Positions 1 to 8,662 of a stretch of DNA of 30,018 nt are shown here, piece by piece. The stretch's first letter is position 1. Every line of letters begins with the position of its first letter. The notes beneath the pieces were generated by a model, which was not told the DNA's origin, did not search any database, and saw only the letters and a list, made by a program, of their open reading frames with translations. Source of the DNA: a virus; IMG/VR virus record IMGVR_UViG_3300025889_000636, positions 1 to 30,018 of that record. One strand, given 5' to 3'. The translations under genes and the position numbers were made by a program.

Positions 1-2
1 TG

Positions 3-128
3 AGAAAGGGGGTTAATATAAGGACAGGTTTTACACCCGAGAATATTACAATATTGTAATAGTCGTTCCTAAAAGTGATTCGTTCATAAGGTAAGCCCCG
101 TTTCCAGAACGCCACTCAATACTGATTG
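3..128. repeat. Left copy of the 126-bp terminal overlap
   Basis: Bases 3-128 are identical to 29893-30018; one step further out, base 2 (g) differs from base 29892 (a). The repeat covers one arm of the late terminator and the 3' end of the putative tail tube gene. Such an overlap is expected when a circular or circularly permuted genome is written as one linear contig, giving a unique length near 29,890 bp. A true short direct terminal repeat cannot be excluded from sequence alone. Confidence 0.9.
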
Positions 129-570
129 AAAGTCCATTTAAGTCACCTAACGCAACACCAACGGATGCCTCAGCTGAACTCGAACGCCCAGCACTTTCAA
201 CACCAAGAAAATAGAAATCTCCGTTGTTAGATTTCGCCACAGCGAATAACGCTGAACGTCCTAACTCAATCATTCTGTTTCTAACGTTACAATCCAAACC
301 AATAAGTTTTAGTGATAAGATTGATGAGTACCATACCGTGCCATTCTCACGTGAAAAATTTCCCGTTTGGACTAATCCCGCATGTTCGATATCTTGTTCG
401 AAATAGTATACTTCTAATGGGGCAGCTGTTGTTATACCTGTTATTGTACCGCATGAATCTTGGGCTATTGATGTAATAGATTCCCATTCACCAATATAAA
501 CCTTCTCCAAACCTCCAATTACGCTACAACCTAAATTATACCCGCCTTGCAAATTACATAAAAAAGACAT
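46..570 (-). CDS. Putative major tail (tail tube) protein
   Basis: A 174-residue soluble protein and the last gene of the long minus-strand late unit, directly after the major capsid gene. It has no signal peptide or membrane segment and is rich in Gly, Ser and beta-forming residues. A C-terminal stretch (about residues 120-165, with SAEASVGVALGDLNGLSISI) resembles the strand pattern of tail tube or major virion proteins in Bacteroidota phages. The start at 570 follows an AT-rich leader typical of this genome. A terminator-like hairpin separates it from the capsid gene, so its expression may be set separately. Tail tube is inferred from position, size and composition; another virion protein, such as a head decoration protein, is possible. 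Its 3' end is repeated at the right edge of the window. Confidence 0.45.
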   Translation of the reverse strand: MSFLCNLQGGYNLGCSVIGGLEKVYIGEWESITSIAQDSCGTITGITTAAPLEVYYFEQDIEHAGLVQTGNFSRENGTVWYSSILSLKLIGLDCNVRNRMIELGRSALFAVAKSNNGDFYFLGVESAGRSSSAEASVGVALGDLNGLSISIEWRSGNGAYLMNESLLGTTITIL

Positions 571-602
571 ATGTTTTAATTTTTTTTTAGTTTATTTTTA
601 TA

Positions 603-623
603 AAGGGGGACTTTCACCCCCTT
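603..623 (-). terminator. Hairpin between capsid and downstream structural gene
   Basis: AAGGGGG (603-609) pairs with CCCCCTT (617-623) around a 7-base loop, just after the capsid stop codon. The T-rich run is stronger on the plus side; on the transcribed minus strand the stem is followed by TTATAAAAATAAAC. It may act as a partial terminator or an mRNA 3'-end stabiliser that sets the ratio of capsid to downstream protein. Confidence 0.6.
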
Positions 624-640
624 AGTTTTTTTTAGTTAGA

Positions 641-1567
641 TTAGATTGCGAATAATACTACATAATCCCAAAACGCTGCTTGGACACCTTGCTTCCATTT
701 AGCCGCAACTCTTACCTCCTGATTATCATTTGAATACCAAATTTGTAGGTTTTCATAATCGTTAAGTAAATCCGTTCCAAAAATTAAATTAGCTTTCGCT
801 GATAATAACATTTTACCGGTATTGTTAAGTCCTTTGACTGCCACAACTGTAATATTCGAACCAGGATGAACTTGTGAAAATGTCTCTCCTTGATTTTCTG
901 CACCTGTGTAGTGAAATAAATTAGCGTTTCTTAATGCTGTTGCGTATAATCTATATGTATCGTAACCCATAAACAAGTACAAATCGTCTCTGTCGATGAT
1001 GTTTGCTGGTACTGCTGCTGCTATACCATCTACTGCTTGTATGATGTTTGCCGCTGTTAATGCTGTTAAGCTGTAGATGTTTCCGTCTACTACGTCAGCA
1101 GAATAAGTAGTTTCTGCAAGAGTTATCAAACCATCGCAAAGTGATGTTTGCCCTGTTGTTGATGTATCCCCAACCCACACTAGTGTATCAATTAGGGAAC
1201 TGATGTTCGCAACTTTATCCTCAGTATAGATTTGTTCAAAACCAAAATCAGTAGCGTAACTCCCCGGTTGAACTAAATATTGTAGGTATACGTTTTCAAC
1301 GTCGGTAATACACACTGACTCATTCACGCGCAATGGGCATACTGTTAATGTGTTTTGGTTTAAGTCAGTTGTTCCTTGTTCGTTCCAACCGCATCCACCA
1401 GCAGAAGCCACTAGATTAGATGAAATCGTATTCACAGAAACAGCTGATTTTACGTCAGGTTGGATAGTCATAAAGTTTACTGAACGTCCCCCGAGCACCA
1501 TTTTACGTATCAACGACATTCTCTGTTCGTCAACGTAAGAAGTTAAATTTGAAATGTTAAGTGACAT
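641..1567 (-). CDS. Major capsid protein
   Basis: A 308-residue protein that would form the icosahedral shell. The call rests mainly on context: it directly follows protease, holin-like and scaffold genes in the usual protease-scaffold-capsid order. Size (about 33 kDa) and composition also fit: no membrane segment, many aromatic and beta-forming residues, and an amphipathic N-terminal helix (about residues 10-28). A motif near residues 195-210 (RDDLYLFMGYDTYRLYATAL) resembles the 'xxLYLFMSxxxYxxY' stretch I associate with capsid proteins of Bacteroidota siphoviruses. The start at 1567 follows a poly-A/T leader with no Shine-Dalgarno site, as in highly expressed Bacteroidota genes. A hairpin lies just after the stop. 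I see no separate delta domain, consistent with a distinct scaffold gene upstream. Confidence 0.75.
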   Translation of the reverse strand: MSLNISNLTSYVDEQRMSLIRKMVLGGRSVNFMTIQPDVKSAVSVNTISSNLVASAGGCGWNEQGTTDLNQNTLTVCPLRVNESVCITDVENVYLQYLVQPGSYATDFGFEQIYTEDKVANISSLIDTLVWVGDTSTTGQTSLCDGLITLAETTYSADVVDGNIYSLTALTAANIIQAVDGIAAAVPANIIDRDDLYLFMGYDTYRLYATALRNANLFHYTGAENQGETFSQVHPGSNITVVAVKGLNNTGKMLLSAKANLIFGTDLLNDYENLQIWYSNDNQEVRVAAKWKQGVQAAFWDYVVLFAI

Positions 1568-1608
1568 AAAAATTAATTTTTTTAGTTTATTTGTTTTTGT
1601 TTATTTTA

Positions 1609-2370
1609 TTATCTAAGTCCTAATAATTTAGCCTTTTCAGCCTTAGATGTTAATACAGAGGTTTTCTCTTGTTTTTTTGTAATTGATTCAGTTGAAGGGG
1701 CTTTACTGAACTTTTCAAAGTTCCCTTTCAACGTTTCGTTTTCTTTTTTAATTTCATCCATAGTAGATTTCATTTCATCTAACATAGATTTTAATGTTGA
1801 TACGGCTTCAAACATAGTTTTCATTTCCTCATTTGTAGCTTCCTCTTTGATTTCAGTTTCTTTTGTTTCCAACTCATTTATGAATCCGTCAGCGTCAACA
1901 TAAAGAATTAAACCACCTTCTAAGTCCAATTTACCCTCTGGTGCTTTAACGAAATCCTCACCTGATTTTACTAATACCATATCACCAACAGATGCTGCTT
2001 CACCCTTAGATAAGATTTTAACCTCAGTTCCATCAACTAATTTAGTCATAATCTCGTTGGTATATTCATCAGCCATTTCCTCCTCATCTGTGGTTGAAGG
2101 TATTTCCTCATCAGTCATTTCCTCTTTGGGATAATCAGCGACTTCTGTAATTTCACCACCTACTACGGTAATTGATTTTCCGTTATCAAGTGGGTAGTTA
2201 CCATCAGGTAGGGTTGTTTCCTCACCACCTACAACTTGTACCACTTTTGTACCAACAGCGAACTCACCCAATACTCTAATGATTTCATTAGTTACTGCGG
2301 TTACATCCTCCATTTTTGTTTCAGCGAAAAGTTCCTTAATTCTCGCTATGATGTTTGATTTTTCTTTCAT
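1609..2370 (-). CDS. Capsid assembly scaffolding protein
   Basis: A 253-residue, highly acidic protein lying between the protease/holin pair and the capsid gene. Scaffolds organise capsid subunits during prohead assembly and are then removed by the protease. Two similar beta units, about residues 53-78 (LPDGNYPLDNGKSITVVGGE) and 142-166 (APEGKLDLEGGLILYVDADG), flank Glu-rich linkers. A predicted coiled coil spans about residues 175-220 (TLKSMLDEMKSTMDEIKKEN), and the C-terminus is basic, suited to contact with the capsid. This acidic/coiled-coil/basic-tail layout and the gene order are typical of phage scaffolds; sequence similarity among them is weak, so context carries much of the call. Confidence 0.75.
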   Translation of the reverse strand: MKEKSNIIARIKELFAETKMEDVTAVTNEIIRVLGEFAVGTKVVQVVGGEETTLPDGNYPLDNGKSITVVGGEITEVADYPKEEMTDEEIPSTTDEEEMADEYTNEIMTKLVDGTEVKILSKGEAASVGDMVLVKSGEDFVKAPEGKLDLEGGLILYVDADGFINELETKETEIKEEATNEEMKTMFEAVSTLKSMLDEMKSTMDEIKKENETLKGNFEKFSKAPSTESITKKQEKTSVLTSKAEKAKLLGLR

Positions 2371-2394
2371 AATACACTTTTAATTATTATTTAT

Positions 2395-2820
2395 TTATTG
2401 TTGTTTAATCACCATAAGTTCTCTAACCACTTTTTTAACTCCTTCTGTAAATTGAATAGCCTTTTCGGTTAGTGAATACCCACGTAATACTTTAATGTTT
2501 TCATCTATACTTACATATTCTATGTAGATTAGAATACCTGCCCAAAACCTTGTGAATAGGTAATCAAACCATACATATTTCACCGTGATTTCGTTGATGA
2601 TAAAGTAGTCAGTAAAATAAGCCAATAGTATAACTGAAAAATATGTTATCAATTTACTTACAATACCTAATCTTAATTTCCTTGATGTTATTACATCACC
2701 ATTTTTCTGTGCAGCCCTTCTACCTGTGAAGGTATCAATAATACTAATAATAAATACCAATACCAACATCGGTATTACTGGGGACAAAAATACCCCAACG
2801 TAACCCATTATATTTTTCAT
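2395..2820 (-). CDS. Holin-like membrane protein inside the head module
   Basis: A 141-residue membrane protein with hydrophobic segments near residues 5-28 (VGVFLSPVIPMLVLVFIISI), 52-72 (IVSKLITYFSVILLAYFTDY) and 85-105, followed by a charged C-terminal helix. The D-T-F-T-G-R-R-A sequence after the first segment resembles the cytoplasmic loop of the phage holin_4_1 (toxin secretion/lysis holin) family, which permeabilises the inner membrane at lysis. Its ATG overlaps the protease stop as ATGA, implying translational coupling. A holin between protease and scaffold is an unusual place; a membrane role in assembly or superinfection is an alternative. Confidence 0.65.
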   Translation of the reverse strand: MKNIMGYVGVFLSPVIPMLVLVFIISIIDTFTGRRAAQKNGDVITSRKLRLGIVSKLITYFSVILLAYFTDYFIINEITVKYVWFDYLFTRFWAGILIYIEYVSIDENIKVLRGYSLTEKAIQFTEGVKKVVRELMVIKQQ

Positions 2821-3461
2821 GCTAAGTTTAATAGTTTTTTGATTTTAGTTTCTTTATCAGTATCGGTTAAATCACTATTAAGAACGTCTTTTATCTTTTC
2901 CTCCAATTTATTTATCATATCATCCTCATATTTCTCAATAAAATAACCTTCAAGGGAAAATCCTTGAAAAGTTCCATCTTTGATTTTATCCCATACTTCG
3001 TCGTTTTCAACTAAAAATGTTGCTACCCACGAACCTTCTTGTATATCACTAAACAATTCACTTTTGTTTCTGTCTCCTACCAAGTATGATTCTATCATAT
3101 AAATACCATCCTGTTTTGTTTCGGGGTTATGATTTAGATTTACGGTATGTATTCTGTTTTCCTTGAAGTATTTTTTCATCATTTTTTCGATGGTATCGCT
3201 TGAAAACTTAACAAAATACTTACCTATGTTTTCGTTATATCGTAGTATTTCTGTTTCTGCCAACATAACTGGACTGGTAACAATTCTTTTTTCATCGTTT
3301 ATACCTTCAAATTTTTGATATAATACATTTTTTACTTCACTAAATACCTCCCATTTAATTTGGGTGGCTGGTTTGTCGACAAATGATAATGCGGACATTC
3401 CTTCTTTCATATTCTCCTCCTCGAAATCAAGGTAAAAACACGGGTATTCTAATTCCTCCAT
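2817..3461 (-). CDS. Prohead maturation protease, XkdF-like
   Basis: A 214-residue protein that would process scaffold and capsid during head maturation. N-terminal motifs around residues 19-35 (KEGMSALSFVDKPATQ) and 62-100 (TSPVMLAETEILRYN then FVKFSSDTIEKMMKKYF) match the XkdF-type putative serine protease family known from PBSX-like elements and Bacteroidota phages. Candidate catalytic residues are His111 (NLNHNPE) and Ser169 in GTFQGFSLEGYF (163-174), in the order His then Ser of HK97-type proteases. The C-terminal tail (about 180-214) is helical and charged. It lies directly after the tape measure gene and before holin-like and scaffold genes. The catalytic assignment is inferred from motif order. 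Confidence 0.8.
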   Translation of the reverse strand: MEELEYPCFYLDFEEENMKEGMSALSFVDKPATQIKWEVFSEVKNVLYQKFEGINDEKRIVTSPVMLAETEILRYNENIGKYFVKFSSDTIEKMMKKYFKENRIHTVNLNHNPETKQDGIYMIESYLVGDRNKSELFSDIQEGSWVATFLVENDEVWDKIKDGTFQGFSLEGYFIEKYEDDMINKLEEKIKDVLNSDLTDTDKETKIKKLLNLA

Positions 3462-3473
3462 ATAATTTATATA

Positions 3474-6400
3474 TTAAAACTCTACACTCTGTTTAATTCT
3501 GTTGATACGTCTTTGACTTTCACTAATGTCCGTTTCAACCACATAAGCCTTTATTGGTTGGTTATTTCCTGTATTTCCATTTACAAATACGTTAGGTGTT
3601 GTTTGATTTGTAGTTGAAGGTAATGCGTCAGGTACTAACTTTTTACCACCACCTGCTTCGTTGATTTGTGATAATAAATTGGGGTACATAGATGACGACT
3701 TACTATTGATAACAAATTCACCAGGGGCTAACATACTTGGTACACTATCAACATTTCCACTACCATTACCAGGTACAATACCACCTGATGCTGCCGTAAA
3801 TTGTTGTGATGATATTTGGGCGATTTGGGCTATTGAAAATGCTGCGGCAACTCCTGCATAAATTGGGGCTAATATAGCACCAATACCAGGTACGGCAAAT
3901 CCACTAGCGAATGCCGCTAATGCTGCCTGTGCCCCCTGCATAACAGCGTTTACTATTTGTAGTTTTTTGTTTGCCTCAAATGCCTTACGTCTTTGTTCTT
4001 TTTCCTTAACTTCCCTATCAGCATCTAATCTTTCTTTTTCGTAGTTGAATTGTTCCTCACTAATAATTTTATTTTTAAGTTGTTCGTCTAATATTTTTTG
4101 TTGAATATCAGCATTTTCTTGTATTGCTGCTTCCTCACGTTTATTTCGTTCCTCAATCGAGTTACCTATCATATCACTTAGTTGTGAATATATTTCACCT
4201 ATTTTATCGGCGTATTGTTGTATTTTTTTAAGGTTTTCCTCTTGTTTTTCTTTTTTGGTTGGTATTACATCATCAATACCATCATTAATTTTATTGATAT
4301 CATTTACCAATTTTATTTGAAGATTTTTAACCTTACTATTATAATCGGCTTGGGCTTGTTCCTTTTCAACATTAGTTTTTGATGTATCTGCTAATGTTTG
4401 TTGAAGTTGTAAATCTAATATTTCTTTTTCCTTATTTGCTTGTTGTTTCAATAAGTCAATTTCAATATCGGCATATTTTTGTCTAACCTCTAATCGTTTC
4501 TTATTCTTTTTTTCCTCCGTATCCTCAAGGTTTTCAATGTCCTCTAATTCATTATTTTTTCTAAATTGTAGTTCAGCTAATCTGGCATTGATATTGATTT
4601 GTTCTGTTTGATTTAGGATAATTTTTTCTTTATCACTATAACTTTTTTCTAAATTATCAATATCATCCTGTCTGTATTGTTCTAATATATTAAATACATT
4701 CAATTCAGCTTCACTAAAAGTTCCAACTCTATTTTCGGCAATTTCCTTATCAACCCTGTCTCTAATTTCTTTTTCTTTAAGTTTCCAGTCCTCCGTAGTT
4801 TTACCTTCTTTTTTGAACTTATCCTCCTCAAGTCGTAATTCCTCCTCTAATCCTTTTTCTATAAGTTGTTTTTTTGTTTCACCATATTTTATATTTATAG
4901 CCTGTTTTTCTTTATCTAATGTATTATTAATTCTTTCACTTTCTGCTTTTTGTAATACTTCTTGGAATGTTGCTAATCGTTCTAATTGATATTGGGCTAA
5001 TTGTAATACTTCGGCGTATTTTTCATTAGCATCAGTTGCATTTTTGGTTGAACCTGTATTTTTATCTAAATTACCTGTTTCATTCTTAAATACAACATTT
5101 AATTTATTTATTTCAGTTTGTAATTGGTTATTTGTAATTGCATATTTTTCTGCCTTTTGGTTTGCCTTTTCTAACTCACCATTTAATTTAATTTGAGTAT
5201 CTGTAAAAACTGAAGCACCATAGTTTGCTAAATCATAATCACTAATTTGTTTTTCAGTCCATTTAGTTACAATTTTTCCATTCTTATCAACATATCCACC
5301 ATATTCAGCGGCAAACTTTTTTAACTCGTTTTGTTTATCTACAAGTTCCCCAATAGCTTTAATTTCCTCTTTTTTAGTTCGTTCTTGTCTTACTTTAAGA
5401 ACTTGTAGTGCTATATATTCTTTAACTGATAAGTTTACTTGGTTTTGAAACTTTGTTTCATCTTTTAAGTTTTGTAGTGTAGTTCCGTATTGACTATTTA
5501 TTTTATTTATTAGTTTTTCTCGTTCTTTTGAACCTGAATTAGTATTTTTTAATTGAACTAATAAATTGAAATAATCTACACTAGCTTGGGCTACTTGTTC
5601 CCTATCTGCCTTTTGTGCAGCCTCTAATGCCTTTGTTTGTTCCTCTAATTGTTTTCTTTGTTTTTCAGCTGCTTCCTCTTTTTTAGTAGCCTCACTACTA
5701 GCTGTTACATATTCATATATTCCATAAACTGCTGTTCCTATTGCTGCAACTACAGCAATAATGGGTAAAGCCTTCATAGCTACTCCTAACGCTGTTGTAG
5801 CCCCAGCAGCAGCCGTTGTTCCTATGGCTTGTCCTTCCATAGCGACACCCGTAGCCGCAGCACTTACTGCCGTCTGTTGTTGTGAAGTGTTTAAACTCCT
5901 AAATGATGCTGCAATTTCAACTATTTTCTGGTCTAGTCCTCCTAACATTTCTAATGATTGGGACAGGTTCAATAGGGCAGTCATTTTTTGTATTGACTTA
6001 TTTACATCCTCGTTTTCAACACCTAATAAAACCATAGATGACTGAATTGCTTGGAATCCAGCAACACCTACTTGAACGGCTGATGTAATACCCCTAACTA
6101 ATCTTTCAGTAAAATTACCCGCTAATATTTTTACCGTAGCATTAGTGTCCTCAATAGTTTCTCGTAATCCAGCAGCCCGCATTGATAATTCTTGGAATCT
6201 GGCAGAACCTGGTTCTAAACCTTGAAGTTCTTGTATTGTTTCTCGTAATTGGGCTTTTAGTGATGCTTGACTACCTATCACTTCATCAGTTGCAATACCT
6301 AATTTAGACATTTCAACTTCTAAACCAGCCAGACTTTTTCTCATCTTATCTGCCTGCTTAGAGTTTTCACCATAGGTTTTAATAACCCTATCTAATTCCT

Positions 6401-6494
6401 GTTTTGTTGCTTTTAAGTCGGCTTGTAGTGTTTCTACGGACTGAGTTGCCTGCTTACTATCAATGGTTATTTTAATTGCTGCTTCTGTCGCCAT
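3474..6494 (-). CDS. Tail tape measure protein
   Basis: A 1006-residue protein, second longest in the genome. It has an N-terminal coiled coil (about 15-120), a hydrophobic segment at about 228-264 (LPIIAVVAAIGTAVYGIYEY), a long Gln/Glu/Lys-rich helical region (about 270-840), a second hydrophobic stretch (about 847-895), and a Gly-rich C-terminal region with ASGGIVPGNGSG and MLAPGEFVIN motifs. The last two motifs are hallmarks of phage tail length tape measures. These proteins set tail length and enter the cell envelope during DNA ejection. A fully helical measure of this size would fit a flexible tail of roughly 150 nm, supporting siphovirus morphology. Its tail assembly chaperone is not adjacent but about 10 kb upstream, which is unusual. 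Confidence 0.93.
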   Translation of the reverse strand: MATEAAIKITIDSKQATQSVETLQADLKATKQELDRVIKTYGENSKQADKMRKSLAGLEVEMSKLGIATDEVIGSQASLKAQLRETIQELQGLEPGSARFQELSMRAAGLRETIEDTNATVKILAGNFTERLVRGITSAVQVGVAGFQAIQSSMVLLGVENEDVNKSIQKMTALLNLSQSLEMLGGLDQKIVEIAASFRSLNTSQQQTAVSAAATGVAMEGQAIGTTAAAGATTALGVAMKALPIIAVVAAIGTAVYGIYEYVTASSEATKKEEAAEKQRKQLEEQTKALEAAQKADREQVAQASVDYFNLLVQLKNTNSGSKEREKLINKINSQYGTTLQNLKDETKFQNQVNLSVKEYIALQVLKVRQERTKKEEIKAIGELVDKQNELKKFAAEYGGYVDKNGKIVTKWTEKQISDYDLANYGASVFTDTQIKLNGELEKANQKAEKYAITNNQLQTEINKLNVVFKNETGNLDKNTGSTKNATDANEKYAEVLQLAQYQLERLATFQEVLQKAESERINNTLDKEKQAINIKYGETKKQLIEKGLEEELRLEEDKFKKEGKTTEDWKLKEKEIRDRVDKEIAENRVGTFSEAELNVFNILEQYRQDDIDNLEKSYSDKEKIILNQTEQININARLAELQFRKNNELEDIENLEDTEEKKNKKRLEVRQKYADIEIDLLKQQANKEKEILDLQLQQTLADTSKTNVEKEQAQADYNSKVKNLQIKLVNDINKINDGIDDVIPTKKEKQEENLKKIQQYADKIGEIYSQLSDMIGNSIEERNKREEAAIQENADIQQKILDEQLKNKIISEEQFNYEKERLDADREVKEKEQRRKAFEANKKLQIVNAVMQGAQAALAAFASGFAVPGIGAILAPIYAGVAAAFSIAQIAQISSQQFTAASGGIVPGNGSGNVDSVPSMLAPGEFVINSKSSSMYPNLLSQINEAGGGKKLVPDALPSTTNQTTPNVFVNGNTGNNQPIKAYVVETDISESQRRINRIKQSVEF

Positions 6495-6518
6495 AATACC
6501 TTTTTAACTAAATATTAG

Positions 6519-6686
6519 TTATTTGGAAGTGTTTTTATAATCTCCAATAGCAATACCTTGAAGTGTTGCTAATCTTTTAGCCTCACCTTCTTTTTTACTA
6601 TCATTACAGGGGTAATAATATTTCTTACCTTCATTACCCCATCTGGCATAACAACCTTCTTTATCCTTTTTTACCTGAACTGGCAT
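6519..6686 (-). CDS. Small phage protein, 55 residues
   Basis: A short frame between the fibre and tape measure genes. It starts MPVQVKKDKEGCYARWGNEG and continues through KKYYYPCNDSKKEGEAKRLA. This resembles a widespread small phage protein type (MPV-K-DG-CYRWG-GK-Y, then a basic helix), whose role is unknown to me; two Cys residues (12 and 22) are close enough to bind metal. The stop at 6519 and the start at 6686 leave short spacers to both neighbours, consistent with co-translation. The reading frame is clean and the composition fits a real gene. Confidence 0.7.
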   Translation of the reverse strand: MPVQVKKDKEGCYARWGNEGKKYYYPCNDSKKEGEAKRLATLQGIAIGDYKNTSK

Positions 6687-6690
6687 ATTT

Positions 6691-7935
6691 TTAATTTACA
6701 AATGTATATGATGTTTCACCACCACCTGCCGAAACTGGTAAAGAATATTCTGTTATGTTTGTTGTATTTGATAAAGTTAAGTTTTGTCCGTATAAGGTAT
6801 TTCCACCACTACAATCAACATCGGTAAATTGAGTTGAACTTACATATTGATTATATGTATTGATATTTAAGTTTGTAGTTGTAGATGGGGTGATACTTCT
6901 AATAATTGTATTTGGGGTTTGTGTTCCACCATAATTTATACCACCATTACATACGAACTCATTATCTACTGTAATTGTTTGATTATCACCTAAATATAAA
7001 GTCATATCACCAACACCATAAACATTATTTAATAAATTTACTGAATTTATTATTTGCAAATTGTTTGTTGTAATATCAACACCAGACACTTCAATTCCGT
7101 TTCCTGTTAAATTATTTGTTATTGGTGTTGAAAAAACTAAATTATCAATATCAGCAGTTCCAGAAAAAACAATTTTTGATGGACTTGCTGGTGTTCCTAA
7201 ATTGGTTAATAAAGAAATATCCCAAGTTGTTCCTGATATTAAATCTATTGTATGTAAATTAGTTCCACCATTTAACGAACTTGCAATTCTTGGATTTACT
7301 ATTGTTCCTGCTTGATGTCTAAATATTGAGGTTGTTATATTAGTTTTTTGTCCTCCTATTATTATTGAAGTATTAGATGGAACTGTAATTGTTCCTGTGG
7401 TATTTACTATTGTTTCTGTTGAAATACCACCAGCGTTCAAATTACCTGTTCCGTCCATAATAAACTTTGTAGTTCCACCATTATCTGCAGCTGAAGTATA
7501 GTTTCCAGAAATATAAACATTTCCTCCATTATGAGTTTGTGTGTTTTGATGGGTTAAATTTACAACATAAATATTACCTGAATAATTTTTAGATGTATTA
7601 GCGGTTGCTAAAACAGGTATTCTATTTGTTCCATATTGTATTAGAGTTCCATTTGTATTGTAAAAGTTAAATGAACCTGTCCCAACAATAGTCATACCAG
7701 CACCTATTATATTAGTTGCGTTTGCTAAAGCTAATTGTAAATAAGTAAGCATAGTTAGTGTTTGGGTATAGTTTGTAAAATCTACATATTGTGCGTTTGC
7801 CCCAACATTTATGGTTAGTTGTCCTGATGAAGCATCACCAACTACGAAGTCGCTTGAAGTTGGGACTGCCCCTTCTACCCAAGTTGCCGTTGAGTTCCAG
7901 TTTCCACCTGCAGCGCTAATTGTTCTTTGTGCCAT
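6691..7935 (-). CDS. Tail fibre/spike-like beta-helix protein
   Basis: A 414-residue protein rich in Asn, Thr, Gly and Ser with regularly alternating hydrophobic residues, as in right-handed beta-helices. Its first 35 residues (ISAAGGNWNSTATWVEGAVP) match the N-terminal motif of phage and surface proteins in which GxWxxxxTW leads into parallel beta-helix repeats. The C-terminus has a Gly-rich turn (SAGGGETSYTF). It probably sits at the tail tip or as a side fibre and binds cell-surface carbohydrate; no catalytic residues could be assigned. It lies in the fibre cluster, directly after a 70-residue gene. Confidence 0.65.
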   Translation of the reverse strand: MAQRTISAAGGNWNSTATWVEGAVPTSSDFVVGDASSGQLTINVGANAQYVDFTNYTQTLTMLTYLQLALANATNIIGAGMTIVGTGSFNFYNTNGTLIQYGTNRIPVLATANTSKNYSGNIYVVNLTHQNTQTHNGGNVYISGNYTSAADNGGTTKFIMDGTGNLNAGGISTETIVNTTGTITVPSNTSIIIGGQKTNITTSIFRHQAGTIVNPRIASSLNGGTNLHTIDLISGTTWDISLLTNLGTPASPSKIVFSGTADIDNLVFSTPITNNLTGNGIEVSGVDITTNNLQIINSVNLLNNVYGVGDMTLYLGDNQTITVDNEFVCNGGINYGGTQTPNTIIRSITPSTTTNLNINTYNQYVSSTQFTDVDCSGGNTLYGQNLTLSNTTNITEYSLPVSAGGGETSYTFVN

Positions 7936-7936
7936 T

Positions 7937-8149
7937 TTATTCTGTTATTTCATCGTTTAATTTTTCAACATATAAGTTGCTATGTAAATAGTCCCCATAT
8001 TGTTCGTAATCTTTTTGTAATTGTTCCATACGCCAGTCCATAATTTCTTGTGCGTCATTTTCATTTTCAGTTAAAACCTCAAATGGTAAATGTTCTATGT
8101 AGAACCTTATTATTTTTTGTGTTTCGTTAAAAGGTATTTCAACTAACAT
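7937..8149 (-). CDS. Hypothetical small protein in the fibre cluster
   Basis: A 70-residue acidic protein (MLVEIPFNETQKIIRFYIEH) with no recognisable domain. It looks soluble, with an N-terminal beta stretch and a helix around residues 30-55. It is packed tightly between two tail fibre genes (gaps of 1-3 bases), so it is probably translated with them. A role as a fibre assembly chaperone is conceivable because many fibre genes carry a small downstream helper, but nothing in its sequence proves this. Confidence 0.6.
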   Translation of the reverse strand: MLVEIPFNETQKIIRFYIEHLPFEVLTENENDAQEIMDWRMEQLQKDYEQYGDYLHSNLYVEKLNDEITE

Positions 8150-8152
8150 ATA

Positions 8153-8635
8153 TTATAGTTTTTTAACTTTTATTTCTATTGTAGCCCTTGTTATAGTAGA
8201 AGCACTATCAACATTAAAACCGATTACATCACCGACTAAAAGTGAAGTAGTCCAAGTTGTTAAACTTAAATCAGTATTTATTTGTTGAGATGATAATGTT
8301 GGTTTTTCTGTTCCTGCTATACTATCTGCTGCTGAACCTGGTATTGTATATGATGATGATTTCCATACATCTAAAACTATTGAACCTGTTGTATCAGCTA
8401 CAACACTCCAACTCTCAATAGTTGCGTCATAAGGGACAACTAAATACCCTTTTAATCCTGTTGTAATAACTGAACCAGCACCATCAATAGTAATACCTAA
8501 AACCCCAATATTGTTTGCTACATCATCGGTTAAAACTTTATATGTGGTTGTATTACCACTATCATTCATTACCAAGTAAGCACCTGTGGTGTCTCCTGTA
8601 TATGTTGGTAAAGAACCTATCCTTATGTTTGCCAT
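8153..8635 (-). CDS. Putative receptor-binding tail fibre protein
   Basis: A 160-residue protein. Residues 1-40 (MANIRIGSLPTYTGDTTGAY) are a linker or attachment segment. From residue 48, IDGAGSVITTGLKGYLVVPY starts a beta-rich domain. This C-terminal domain (IDGxGSVITTG-KGY--VPY, then SIVLDVWKSS, then GDVIGFNVDSASTITRATIE) resembles a jelly-roll receptor-binding module that recurs at the ends of phage tail fibres. It would bind the host surface at the tail tip. The start at 8635 follows an A/T leader. The fold assignment comes from recalled motif similarity. Confidence 0.6.
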   Translation of the reverse strand: MANIRIGSLPTYTGDTTGAYLVMNDSGNTTTYKVLTDDVANNIGVLGITIDGAGSVITTGLKGYLVVPYDATIESWSVVADTTGSIVLDVWKSSSYTIPGSAADSIAGTEKPTLSSQQINTDLSLTTWTTSLLVGDVIGFNVDSASTITRATIEIKVKKL

Positions 8636-8662
8636 AATTTTTATTTATTTATTTTATTTATT

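Noticed and set aside
348-353. Another parS-like site with a CACGTG core
   Set aside because: Only about 12 of 16 positions match and it lies inside a coding gene. The cores at 13900 and 19126 are also poor matches to the arms.
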